Source: Streptomyces sp. 135
Lineage (GTDB): Bacteria > Actinomycetota > Actinomycetes > Streptomycetales > Streptomycetaceae
NCBI RefSeq assembly: GCF_020026305.1
Contig: NZ_CP075691.1
Coordinates: forward strand, 7,619,415-7,683,414
Length of the DNA: 64,000 nucleotides
Reading direction: 5' to 3'
Below, one piece after another: positions 43,106-50,032 of the stretch. The notes under the pieces were generated by a model, which saw nothing but the letters and a program-made list of their open reading frames with translations, searched no databases and was not told where the DNA came from. The first letter of the stretch is position 1. Each line of letters starts with the position of its first letter. The translations under genes and the position numbers were made by a program.

Positions 43106-44029
43106 TCACGGCGTACGGGTGAGTGCCCCCTCGCCCAGGAAGCCGCTGATCCGCTCGCGCAGCGACCTCGCGTCGAGGCCATGGGCGGCCAGATGCTCCT
43201 CGACCTGACCGTAACGGCGCAGCTCGCGGCGGCCCACGCCCAGGCCGAGCACGCGGTGCGGCAGGTCGGCGAGCGCGTCGTTCACCGCGCCGGTCGACGT
43301 GCCGGCGAGGTACGGCTCGACGACCACGACGTCGGCGGAGTGAGCGGCTCCGGCGGCCCGGCGCAGCGCCTGCTCGTCGAAGGGCCGCACGGTGGTGGCG
43401 TAGAGCACACTCGCATCGAGCCCCTCCGTCGCGGCGAGGACCTGGTCCAGGAGCGGTCCGACGGCGACCACCACGCCCCCGCGCCCTTCGCGCACGGTGA
43501 GGAACCGCTCACCGTCCACGGGCAGCGCCCGCGCGTTGGACTGCACGGACAGGCGTACGTACACCTTGTCGTCGCCCGCCGCGGCGGCGTGCCGCAGCAG
43601 CGTCTCGGCCTCGTCGGGGTGGCCCGGCACGTGCACGGTCCAGCCGTCGAGGGTGTCGAGCAGCGCGACGTCGCCGGGCGACATGTGCGTGAAGCCCCCG
43701 GCGGGCCAGTCGAAGGACGCGGCGGCGCTCACGAGGACGCCGCCGAGGCCCTGGTGTCCGAAGTCGAGCTTGATCTGCTCGAAGGGCCGCTCCACCAGGA
43801 AGCTCGCGAAGGTGTGCACCACGGGCCGCAGCCCGGCGAGCGCGAGCCCGGCACCCGCCCCGACGAGCAGCTGTTCCCTGATCCCGACGTTGATCACCCG
43901 GTCCGGGTGCCTGCGCATCGCCTCTTCGAAGGCATCCTTGCCGATCTCGGCGAGAACGACGGCGACGCGCGGATCCTCGTCCAGCAGCCGCGAGACGACG
44001 GGGGCGAAGCGGTCACGCATGGTGTCCAT
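43106..44029 (-). CDS. Transketolase, C-terminal (pyrimidine-binding) subunit
   Basis: C-terminal half of a split TPP-dependent transketolase, 307 residues. It has RVINVGIREQLLVGAGAGLA (the catalytic Glu in GIREQ that activates TPP), RPVVHTFASFLVERPFEQIK and the C-terminal domain VVVAVGPLLDQVLAA. It lies 70 bp downstream of the N-terminal subunit in one operon. Such split enzymes often serve special sugar supply rather than housekeeping. Donor and acceptor sugars are unknown. Confidence 0.9.
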   Translation of the reverse strand: MDTMRDRFAPVVSRLLDEDPRVAVVLAEIGKDAFEEAMRRHPDRVINVGIREQLLVGAGAGLALAGLRPVVHTFASFLVERPFEQIKLDFGHQGLGGVLVSAAASFDWPAGGFTHMSPGDVALLDTLDGWTVHVPGHPDEAETLLRHAAAAGDDKVYVRLSVQSNARALPVDGERFLTVREGRGGVVVAVGPLLDQVLAATEGLDASVLYATTVRPFDEQALRRAAGAAHSADVVVVEPYLAGTSTGAVNDALADLPHRVLGLGVGRRELRRYGQVEEHLAAHGLDARSLRERISGFLGEGALTRTP

Positions 44030-44099
44030 GACAGAACGGTCCTTCCGGAGTACGGGGAGTGGGTAAGGGGAGTGGGTGAGTAAGGGGACGCCGGTCGCC

Positions 44100-44822
44100 T
44101 CACTTGCTCTTGGGTTCGCCCGAGAACTCCTTGGGCTCGACCCGGGCGACCACCACGCGCGGCCGTCCCGGATGCGGCGCGGTGAAGGCCGTGTACAGCG
44201 CGTCGTGGTCCCGCCCGTCGACCGTCTCGGTGGACCATCCGGCGGCCTCGAAGCGGGCGGCGATCCCGCCGGGCCTGGCGTAGCTCGCCGAGGCGTTGTC
44301 GATCACCAGGGCGTGCAGCTGTTCGAGGCCGGCCGGTCCCGCGTAGGCGACGGCTTCGTGATTGCTGCCCTCGTCCATCTCCGCGTCGCCGACGAGCACC
44401 CATACGCGCGGCTCGGTGAGGCCCTGCGCCTTCAGGCCGAGCGCCGTTCCCACGGCGATCGGCAGCCCGTGCCCGAGGGACCCGCTGCCGATCTCGGCCC
44501 CGGGCACCAGCACCCGGTCCGGATGGTGGCCGAGCGGCGAGTCGTACGCCCCGAAGCCCTCCAGCCACTCGACGGGCAGGAACCCCTTGGCGGCGAGGAC
44601 GGCGTAGTAGGCCATGGGTCCGTGCCCCTTGGACAGCAGGAACCGGTCACGGGCCGGGTCGTCGGCCCGCTCCGGCGTGACGCGGAGCACGCGGTCGTAG
44701 AGCACCCAGAGGGCGTCCAGCGTCGAGGTCGCGGCGGGCCCGTGCTTCTCGTCCCCGGTCATGAGCCCCATGAGGCCGGGCAGGTCCGCGTATCCGTACG
44801 TGTGTTCCGTGGTCGTCGTCAT
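44100..44822 (-). CDS. Transketolase, N-terminal (TPP pyrophosphate-binding) subunit
   Basis: N-terminal half of the split transketolase, 240 residues. RDRFLLSKGHGPMAYYAVLA, GSLGHGLPIAVGTALGLKAQ and the TPP/Mg motif GDAEMDEGSNHEA, ending with LVIDN, are diagnostic. ATG 44822 lies directly behind the SoxR/MerR-like palindrome. First gene of the two-gene operon. Confidence 0.9.
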   Translation of the reverse strand: MTTTTEHTYGYADLPGLMGLMTGDEKHGPAATSTLDALWVLYDRVLRVTPERADDPARDRFLLSKGHGPMAYYAVLAAKGFLPVEWLEGFGAYDSPLGHHPDRVLVPGAEIGSGSLGHGLPIAVGTALGLKAQGLTEPRVWVLVGDAEMDEGSNHEAVAYAGPAGLEQLHALVIDNASASYARPGGIAARFEAAGWSTETVDGRDHDALYTAFTAPHPGRPRVVVARVEPKEFSGEPKSK

Positions 44823-44836
44823 GCGGAGAAGCGTGC

Positions 44837-44860
44837 GACCTCAACCGCACTTGAGGTCAA
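44837..44860 (-). promoter_or_regulatory. SoxR/MerR-like operator and -35 before the transketolase operon
   Basis: GACCTCAA (44837-44844), 6 bp, TTGAGGTC (44851-44858) is a perfect 8-bp inverted repeat. Read on the minus strand, TTGACC (44860-44855) forms a -35 fused to the palindrome. 19 bp further lies CACGCT, a weak -10. A palindrome inside an overlong 19-bp spacer is the hallmark of MerR-family activators, and CCTCAAG...CTTGAGG resembles the SoxR box. Confidence 0.65.
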
Positions 44861-44960
44861 GGGGTGGCCGCGGAAGGAAAGGGGTGAGCGATCACCGGTC
44901 AGAGTGCGGTATTGTTTCCGTGCGCGTTCGGCCAGGGGAAACCCCAGGTCACACGGGCAA

Positions 44961-45034
<74 letters not shown>

Positions 45035-45055
45035 CTCGAAAGAGTCGCAGGTCAG

Positions 45056-45085
45056 GGGCCGTTTCAGAGCAATCTGAAACGGCCC
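45056..45085 (+). terminator. Terminator after tRNA-Pro
   Basis: GGGCCGTTTCAGA (45056-45068) pairs perfectly with TCTGAAACGGCCC (45073-45085), loop GCAA, followed by a T-rich TTCGATCGTTCTT. Confidence 0.85.
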
Positions 45086-45141
45086 TTCGATCGTTCTTGG
45101 GGGGACCACCGCCGAGTACGGAACGAACCGCCCGGCGGTGC

Positions 45142-45801
45142 CTACCTCGGGCGGCCCACCAGCCCCGTCTCGTAGGCGGTGATGACCAGCTGGACCCGGT
45201 CGCGCGCGTCGAGCTTGGCCAGCAGCCGGGTCACATAGGTCTTCGCCGTGGCCACGCTGATGCTCAGCTCGGTGGCGATCTCCGTGTTGGAAAGCCCGCT
45301 GCCCACCAGCGTCAGAACCTGGTGCTCGCGGTCGGTGATGCTGCCCAGTACGCGCGCGGGCGTGGCCGTCGCCGCCGGGCGGAGCGCGAACTCCTTGATC
45401 AGCCGCCGCGTCACGGCCGGCGCGATCAGGCCGTCGCCCGCCGCCACGACCCGGATCGCGGCCAGGATGTCGTCCAGCGCCATGTCCTTCACGAGGAAGC
45501 CCGACGCCCCGGCGCGCAGCGCCCCGTACACGTAGTCGTCCTCGTCGAACGTCGTCAGCACGATCACCTGCGGGCCGTCGGCTCCCTCCGTGATGCGCCG
45601 CGTCGCCTCGATGCCGTCCATACCGGGCATCCGGATGTCCATCACCACGACGTCGGGCCGCTCGGCCGCGACCAGCCGGACCGCCTCCTCGCCCGTCCCT
45701 GCCTGGCCGACGACCTCCAGGTCGGGCGCTTGGGCGATCACCATCTCCAGGGCGGTGCGCACCAGGGGCTGGTCGTCGACGAGTACGACACGGACGGTCA
45801 T
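45142..45801 (-). CDS. Response regulator, NarL/LuxR type
   Basis: Two-component response regulator of 219 residues. The receiver domain has VRVVLVDDQPLVRTALEMVI, phospho-acceptor Asp in VVVMDIRMPGMDGIEATRRI and the conserved LTTFDEDDYVYGAL region. The C-terminal LuxR-type HTH reads REHQVLTLVGSGLSNTEIAT and ELSISVATAKTYVTRLLAKL. Its ATG overlaps the stop of the kinase gene, its cognate sensor. Probably controls the divergent ABC exporter. Confidence 0.93.
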   Translation of the reverse strand: MTVRVVLVDDQPLVRTALEMVIAQAPDLEVVGQAGTGEEAVRLVAAERPDVVVMDIRMPGMDGIEATRRITEGADGPQVIVLTTFDEDDYVYGALRAGASGFLVKDMALDDILAAIRVVAAGDGLIAPAVTRRLIKEFALRPAATATPARVLGSITDREHQVLTLVGSGLSNTEIATELSISVATAKTYVTRLLAKLDARDRVQLVITAYETGLVGRPR

Positions 45802-47036
45802 CGGGCTCCTGAGGTCGCGGTGCTCGGCAGGGGAAGTCGGGCGGTGACCAGGAAGCCGCCGCCGGGGCGCGGCGCCGCGCTGAACTCCCCGTGCAGCAGG
45901 GCGACTCGCTCGCGCATCCCCGCGAGACCGTATCCCATACCGGATGTCGAGCCGTCTCCCCGGCCACGGTCGGCGACCTCGATGGCGAGGTCACCGGCGC
46001 GGTAGTCGACGGTCACCCGGCACACGTCCGCGCCGCGCGCGTGGCGTACGACGTTGGTCACCGACTCCTGGATGATCCGGAACGCGGAGAGGTCGATCTC
46101 CGGTGGCAGCGGTCTGTGTTCACCGAGTCGGCGCACCTCCACGCGCACCCCGGCCGCCGCCGTCGTGGTCTCGGCGAGCCGGTCCAGGTCAGCGAGCCCC
46201 GCCACGGGAGCGAGCGGTGCCCCGGCGGCGTCCCCTTCGCCGTCCGCCAGGTCCGCCTCGCGCAGGCTGCCGAGCATCCGCCGCAGCCCCGACAGGGTCT
46301 CCCGGCCCGCGCTCTCCACGGCGAGCATCGCCTCGCGCGCGCTCTGCGGCCGGGAGTCGACCACCCGGGCCGCCGCACCGGCCTGGAAGGCGATGATGCC
46401 GATACTGTGGGCCACGATGTCGTGCAACTCCCGCGCGATCCGCAGCCGTTCGGCGGCCACCGCGCGTCCGGCCGCCTGCGCCGCGAGTTGCGCGCGCAGC
46501 TTCTCGGCGTAATCACGGGACTGGTGCACGGAGTTGCCCACGAGCCACGCGATGACGACGGCCAGCGCCACATACGGCTCCGACGGCGTCCCGCCCTCCT
46601 CTCCGTACAGCAGCCGCCCGGTCAGGCAGAGCGCGAGGACGGCGAGTGCGGCTCCGGCGAACGGGAGCGAGGAGCGGCGCGGGCGCCCGGCGGCGACGTA
46701 GGCGAGGGCCACGTCGACGGAGAGGAACTGCGGGGGAGGGATCTCCCACTGCCGCCACGCCGCCGTGAAGGCGCCCGCCCCGGCGAGCAGCAGCGCGAAC
46801 CCGGGCCAGGGGCGGTGTACGAGCAGTGCGCAGCCGGACAGGGCGAGGACCGCGGCCAGGGCCAGGAACAGCTGCCCCCACAGGGACGCCAGGGCACCGC
46901 TCGGCGCGGCCGTCGCACCGGCCGCGATGGACGGCGACAGGAACAGCGGGTACAGCGCCGCCGCGCACCAGGCGGCGCCCGTCCAGACACCCGGCGGGAT
47001 CCGCTTCAGCGGCGAGAGACGGGGAGTGGCCAGCAT
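45798..47036 (-). CDS. Sensor histidine kinase, NarL-partner type (HisKA_3)
   Basis: Membrane sensor of 412 residues with a multi-helix N-terminal region (about residues 15-185) and no large extracellular domain, an arrangement common for intramembrane-sensing kinases of drug exporters. The phospho-His is in ERLRIARELHDIVAHSIGII, followed by SAREAMLAVESAGRETLSGL, and the ATP domain has QESVTNVVRHA and GMGYGLAGMRERVALLHGEF. ATG 47036 was chosen; upstream in-frame starts overlap the promoter. Confidence 0.9.
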   Translation of the reverse strand: MLATPRLSPLKRIPPGVWTGAAWCAAALYPLFLSPSIAAGATAAPSGALASLWGQLFLALAAVLALSGCALLVHRPWPGFALLLAGAGAFTAAWRQWEIPPPQFLSVDVALAYVAAGRPRRSSLPFAGAALAVLALCLTGRLLYGEEGGTPSEPYVALAVVIAWLVGNSVHQSRDYAEKLRAQLAAQAAGRAVAAERLRIARELHDIVAHSIGIIAFQAGAAARVVDSRPQSAREAMLAVESAGRETLSGLRRMLGSLREADLADGEGDAAGAPLAPVAGLADLDRLAETTTAAAGVRVEVRRLGEHRPLPPEIDLSAFRIIQESVTNVVRHARGADVCRVTVDYRAGDLAIEVADRGRGDGSTSGMGYGLAGMRERVALLHGEFSAAPRPGGGFLVTARLPLPSTATSGAR

Positions 47037-47080
47037 GCCGCCGATGGTAACCGGGCGCTGTGGGGCGGGGATCGGACCAC

Positions 47081-47092
47081 GGTTGTACAACC
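47081..47092 (+). promoter_or_regulatory. Palindrome between the two-component system and the ABC exporter
   Basis: GGTTGTACAACC is a perfect 12-bp palindrome centred 75 bp before the ABC ATPase start and 45 bp before the kinase start. Its core GTTGTACAAC also occurs at 1831-1840. A natural target for the neighbouring response regulator. Confidence 0.5.
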
Positions 47093-47161
47093 CAGGTCGA
47101 CAGGAGCGCCCGCAGAGTGTCCACGGTGGTCCGATGACGCCCGGGGTGGCCCGGGGCCACG

Positions 47162-48082
47162 ATGAACCACATGATCGAAGTCAACGAACTCACGAAGCGC
47201 TACGGTCCGAAGGCCGCCGTCAGTGACCTGAGTTTCACCGTGCGCCCGGGCCATGTCACCGGATTCCTGGGGCCCAACGGCGCCGGCAAGAGCACGACCC
47301 TGCGCATGATGCTCGGGCTGCACCGCCCCACCAGCGGCAGCGTCACCATCGACGGCCGCCCCTTCGCGGACCGCCCCCGCGGCATGCGCCACGTCGGGGC
47401 ACTGCTCGACGCGCACGATGTGCACGGCGGCCGCACCGCCCGGGCGCACCTGACGGCCCTCACCGTCAGCAACCGCCTCCCGCGCCGCCGTGTCGGCGAG
47501 GTGCTCGACGAGGTCGGCCTCGGTGACGCGGGCGGGCGCCGTATCGGCGGCTTCTCCCTCGGTATGAAGCAGCGCCTCGGCATCGCCACCGCCCTGCTCG
47601 GCGACCCGCCGGTGCTGCTCTTCGACGAGCCGCTCAACGGGCTCGACCCAGAAGGCGTGAAGTGGGTGCGCGGCCTGTTCCACCGGCTCGCCGCCGAGGG
47701 GCGCACCGTGTTCGTCTCCAGCCACCTGATGTCGGAGATGGAGAACACCGCCGACTTCCTCGTCGTCATCGGCAGGGGCCGGCTCATCGCGGCCGAGAGC
47801 CTGAAGGACTTCGCCGCGCGCGGTACCCGCCAGAGCGTCAGCGTGCGCACGCCCGACGTCGCGGTGCTGCACACCGTCCTCACCGACGAGGGCGCCCACG
47901 TCGAGCCCCATACCGACAACTCGCTGACGGTGACCGGCCTGAGCGCCTCACGCATCGGCGACCTGGCCTTCCAGAACATGGTCCCGGTACACGAACTGAC
48001 CCCGCACGCCGCTTCGCTGGAAGCGGCCTTCATGGAACTCACCGCCGACAGCGTCGAATACGCCGCAGGAGACACCCGATGA
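47162..48082 (+). CDS. ABC transporter ATP-binding protein (antibiotic exporter type)
   Basis: ATPase of 306 residues of the BcrA/DrrA group. Walker A GFLGPNGAGKSTTLRMML, signature FSLGMKQRLGIATALLG, Walker B VLLFDEPLNGLDPEG, and H-loop VSSHLMSEMENTADFLV. A second ATG (47171) is possible. It overlaps the permease gene by 4 bases. The link to a two-component system suggests induced export of a membrane-active compound. Confidence 0.93.
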   Translation: MNHMIEVNELTKRYGPKAAVSDLSFTVRPGHVTGFLGPNGAGKSTTLRMMLGLHRPTSGSVTIDGRPFADRPRGMRHVGALLDAHDVHGGRTARAHLTALTVSNRLPRRRVGEVLDEVGLGDAGGRRIGGFSLGMKQRLGIATALLGDPPVLLFDEPLNGLDPEGVKWVRGLFHRLAAEGRTVFVSSHLMSEMENTADFLVVIGRGRLIAAESLKDFAARGTRQSVSVRTPDVAVLHTVLTDEGAHVEPHTDNSLTVTGLSASRIGDLAFQNMVPVHELTPHAASLEAAFMELTADSVEYAAGDTR

Positions 48083-48936
48083 GCGTGACCGCCACTCCCC
48101 CCACCGCGTCGTCCGTGCGGCCCCTCGACACGACCGAGCCCCGTGCCCGCTTCGTCGACCTCGTCGCCGCCGAGTGGATCAAACTCTGGTCGCTGCGTTC
48201 GACCCTCTGGTCGTTCCTGGGCGGCACGCTGGCCATCATCGGCTTCAACGTGTTCACCGCGTACAACGACTACAGCAACTGGCCCGGCTGGAGCGCCCAG
48301 CAGAAGGCCGAGTTCATGCCCAACTGGGCGATGCTCGACGCGTTCACCGACGCCGCCGTGCTGTGCCTGATGCTCACCGCCAGCGCGATGGGCGCCCTCA
48401 CCGTCGTCGGTGAGTACAGCACCGGACTGATCCGTACGACGTTCACCGCCGTCCCCGCCCGCCGCTCGGTGATGGCCGCGAAGGTCATCGTCGTCACGCT
48501 GGTGACGACCGCGCTCGGCCTCCTCGCCGCCGGCGGCTCCTTCTGGCTGACCCAGGCCATCCTGTCCGGGCGCGACACCGGCCTCTCGATCGGCGACGCG
48601 GGCGTCGTGCCCGCCCTCCTCGCCTCCGCCCTGATCGCCCCGGTCGCCGCGCTCGTCGGCATGGCGATCGGCGCGCTCGTACGGGCCAGCGCCGCCACCA
48701 TGGGCGTGAGCTTCGCCGTGCTGCTGCTCGTCCCGATGGCCGTGAGCGACGACCACCACGGTACGGCCGTCGTCGACCACCTGCTGCCCTACAGCGCCTG
48801 GGCACGGCTCGCCCAGGTCGTCGAGAAGCCCGTGCACTTCCCGTGGTCGGAGGGCGGGGCATGGGCCGTGTACGCGGCGTGGGGCCTCGTCTCCGCCGTG
48901 ATCACCGTGGTCGCGGTAGAGCGCCGGGACCAGTAG
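48079..48936 (+). CDS. ABC-2 type permease partner
   Basis: Membrane subunit of 285 residues. After a cytoplasmic N-terminus ending AEWIKLWSLRSTLWSFLGG come about six hydrophobic helices, with the family stretch VVGEYSTGLIRTTFTAVPAR between helix 2 and 3. ATG 48079 overlaps the ATPase stop (ATGA). It ends before a perfect terminator. Confidence 0.9.
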   Translation: MSVTATPPTASSVRPLDTTEPRARFVDLVAAEWIKLWSLRSTLWSFLGGTLAIIGFNVFTAYNDYSNWPGWSAQQKAEFMPNWAMLDAFTDAAVLCLMLTASAMGALTVVGEYSTGLIRTTFTAVPARRSVMAAKVIVVTLVTTALGLLAAGGSFWLTQAILSGRDTGLSIGDAGVVPALLASALIAPVAALVGMAIGALVRASAATMGVSFAVLLLVPMAVSDDHHGTAVVDHLLPYSAWARLAQVVEKPVHFPWSEGGAWAVYAAWGLVSAVITVVAVERRDQ

Positions 48937-48953
48937 CCCACGCGTCACACGGA

Positions 48954-48983
48954 AAGCCGCCGTCGGAGATCCGACGGCGGCTT
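48954..48983 (+). terminator. Terminator after the ABC exporter operon
   Basis: AAGCCGCCGTCGGA (48954-48967) and TCCGACGGCGGCTT (48970-48983) are perfectly complementary; the effective loop is GAGATC. Followed by a T-rich CGTCGTTTTCC. Confidence 0.85.
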
Positions 48984-49043
48984 CGTCGTTTTCCGCGCAC
49001 TCCTCCCGCGCCTCTTTCCGGGCCCTTTCTCGCGCCCTCTTCT

Positions 49044-49104
49044 TTTCAAGAGGCTGTGCAACAACAGTTGAACAGGTGCCTATTTCGGCAGGCGTTCCTA
49101 GGAT
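49044..49104 (+). promoter_or_regulatory. Candidate promoter of the NRPS cluster's first gene with a StrR-type half-site
   Basis: CAGTTGAAC at 49065-49073 is identical to the right arm of the palindromes at 56898 and 63588. The left arm is degenerate (TTTCAAGAG at 49044-49052, spacer 12). TAGGAT at 49099-49104 matches the -10 consensus and lacks a good -35, which would fit an activator-dependent promoter for the YbaK-like gene. Confidence 0.4.
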
Positions 49105-49219
49105 GGGCGACACTCAAGATCATCGCGTACACCACGAGTCGTACGCGCATGCGCGACGGGCGGTCAGATCCCGCTGGGCACGTTCCCTCTTCTCCCTTCT
49201 TCTGCCTCGCGGAGGCATC

Positions 49220-49726
49220 GTGCACCGCTGCCCTGATGAAACAGACGAACCCGACGTCTTCCGACGGCTCACCGACATGTTCTCGTCCGGCTCGGTCTCG
49301 TACCGGATGATTCCCCACGAGCCCGAGGGCTCCACAGAGGCCGCCAGCAGACTGCGAAGGCATCCCCTGCAACAGGCCGCGAAATCCATCGTCGTCCGGG
49401 TGGCCACGGGCAAGCGCTCACGCCGCTACGTGCTCGCGGTGGTCCCCGGCGACCGCCGCGTCGACCTGGCGGCGCTGGCCGAACGCTACGGCGGGCGGGA
49501 GGCGTCGTTCGCCGACCGGGCGGTCGCCGAGCGGCTGGCCGGCAGCGTCAGCGGGTCCATCACCCCGTTCGCCTTCTCGTCCGAACTGGATCTCCTCGTC
49601 GACGAGAACCTGCTCGTCCACGAGGAGATCTACTTCAACGCCGGTCGGCTCGACCTGTCCTTCGCCCTGTCCGTGTCCGACTACCTCGACCTCGCGGAAC
49701 CGACCGTCGCGCCGATAGCCGTGTGA
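49220..49726 (+). CDS. YbaK/ProX-type aminoacyl-tRNA deacylase-like protein
   Basis: Protein of 168 residues with the YbaK/prolyl-tRNA-synthetase editing fold. The conserved lysine is Lys55 in QQAAKSIVVRV, and the GxxxG/P loop is GSVSGSITPFAFSSELDLLV. Family members hydrolyse mischarged tRNAs such as Cys- or Ala-tRNAPro. GTG 49220 has GGAGG 4 bases upstream; longer frames upstream cross the promoter. It sits at the edge of an NRPS cluster that also encodes an aminoacyl-tRNA-synthetase-like protein, so the two may be linked. Whether it belongs to the cluster is inference. Confidence 0.75.
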   Translation: MHRCPDETDEPDVFRRLTDMFSSGSVSYRMIPHEPEGSTEAASRLRRHPLQQAAKSIVVRVATGKRSRRYVLAVVPGDRRVDLAALAERYGGREASFADRAVAERLAGSVSGSITPFAFSSELDLLVDENLLVHEEIYFNAGRLDLSFALSVSDYLDLAEPTVAPIAV

Positions 49727-49746
49727 CGACGCGGTCGAACCAGCGA

Positions 49747-49830
49747 GAAAGGCGACGGCCCGCCGTGGCCGGCCGTTCAACCGCACCGAGTCAGCGGTTG
49801 AACGCCGGTACGAGCGGGCCATCGCCTTTC
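49747..49830. terminator. 84-nt hairpin with a StrR-type site at its core
   Basis: GAAAGGCGACGGCCCGC (49747-49763) pairs with GCGGGCCATCGCCTTTC (49814-49830) with one mismatch. Further inside CCGGC and GTTCAACCGC pair with their complements around a short loop. The symmetry centre of the hairpin coincides with that of the 29-bp palindrome at 49775-49803. It can act as terminator for the YbaK-like gene, as operator, or both. Confidence 0.65.
49775..49803. promoter_or_regulatory. StrR/NovG-type activator site 1
   Basis: GTTCAACCG, 11 bp, CGGTTGAAC: perfect 9-bp arms. It fits the known StrR/NovG pattern GTTCRACTG(N11)CRGTYGAAC at all but one position (C for T in the left arm). It lies between the YbaK-like gene and the CmlA-type gene. 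Confidence 0.75.
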
Positions 49831-50032
49831 GTACGTGTTCAGACCGACCGGTATTGAGCCATGGGACGCCCCCGGGGCATTCTGCTGCGGCAGGGCGTGC
49901 CGTGAACCGGGGCATTCCCCGCCCTGTGTTTTTCCCCTTGTCACTTTCACGGTCCGCGGTTGCGTCATGGGTAATTGGCGCGTGCGCCCCGGGCGGTCTA
50001 ATTTCTTCGGTTTTCCTGGAGGGAACGCGCAC

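Larger units (their letters stand above)
49727..50032. other. Intergenic region with operator-containing hairpin before the beta-hydroxylase gene
   Basis: Apart from the hairpin/palindrome at 49747-49830, I see a GGAGG at 50018-50022 that serves the next gene. No confident -35/-10 pair could be fixed; TTGTCA at 49938-49943 has no -10 at the right distance. Confidence 0.4.
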
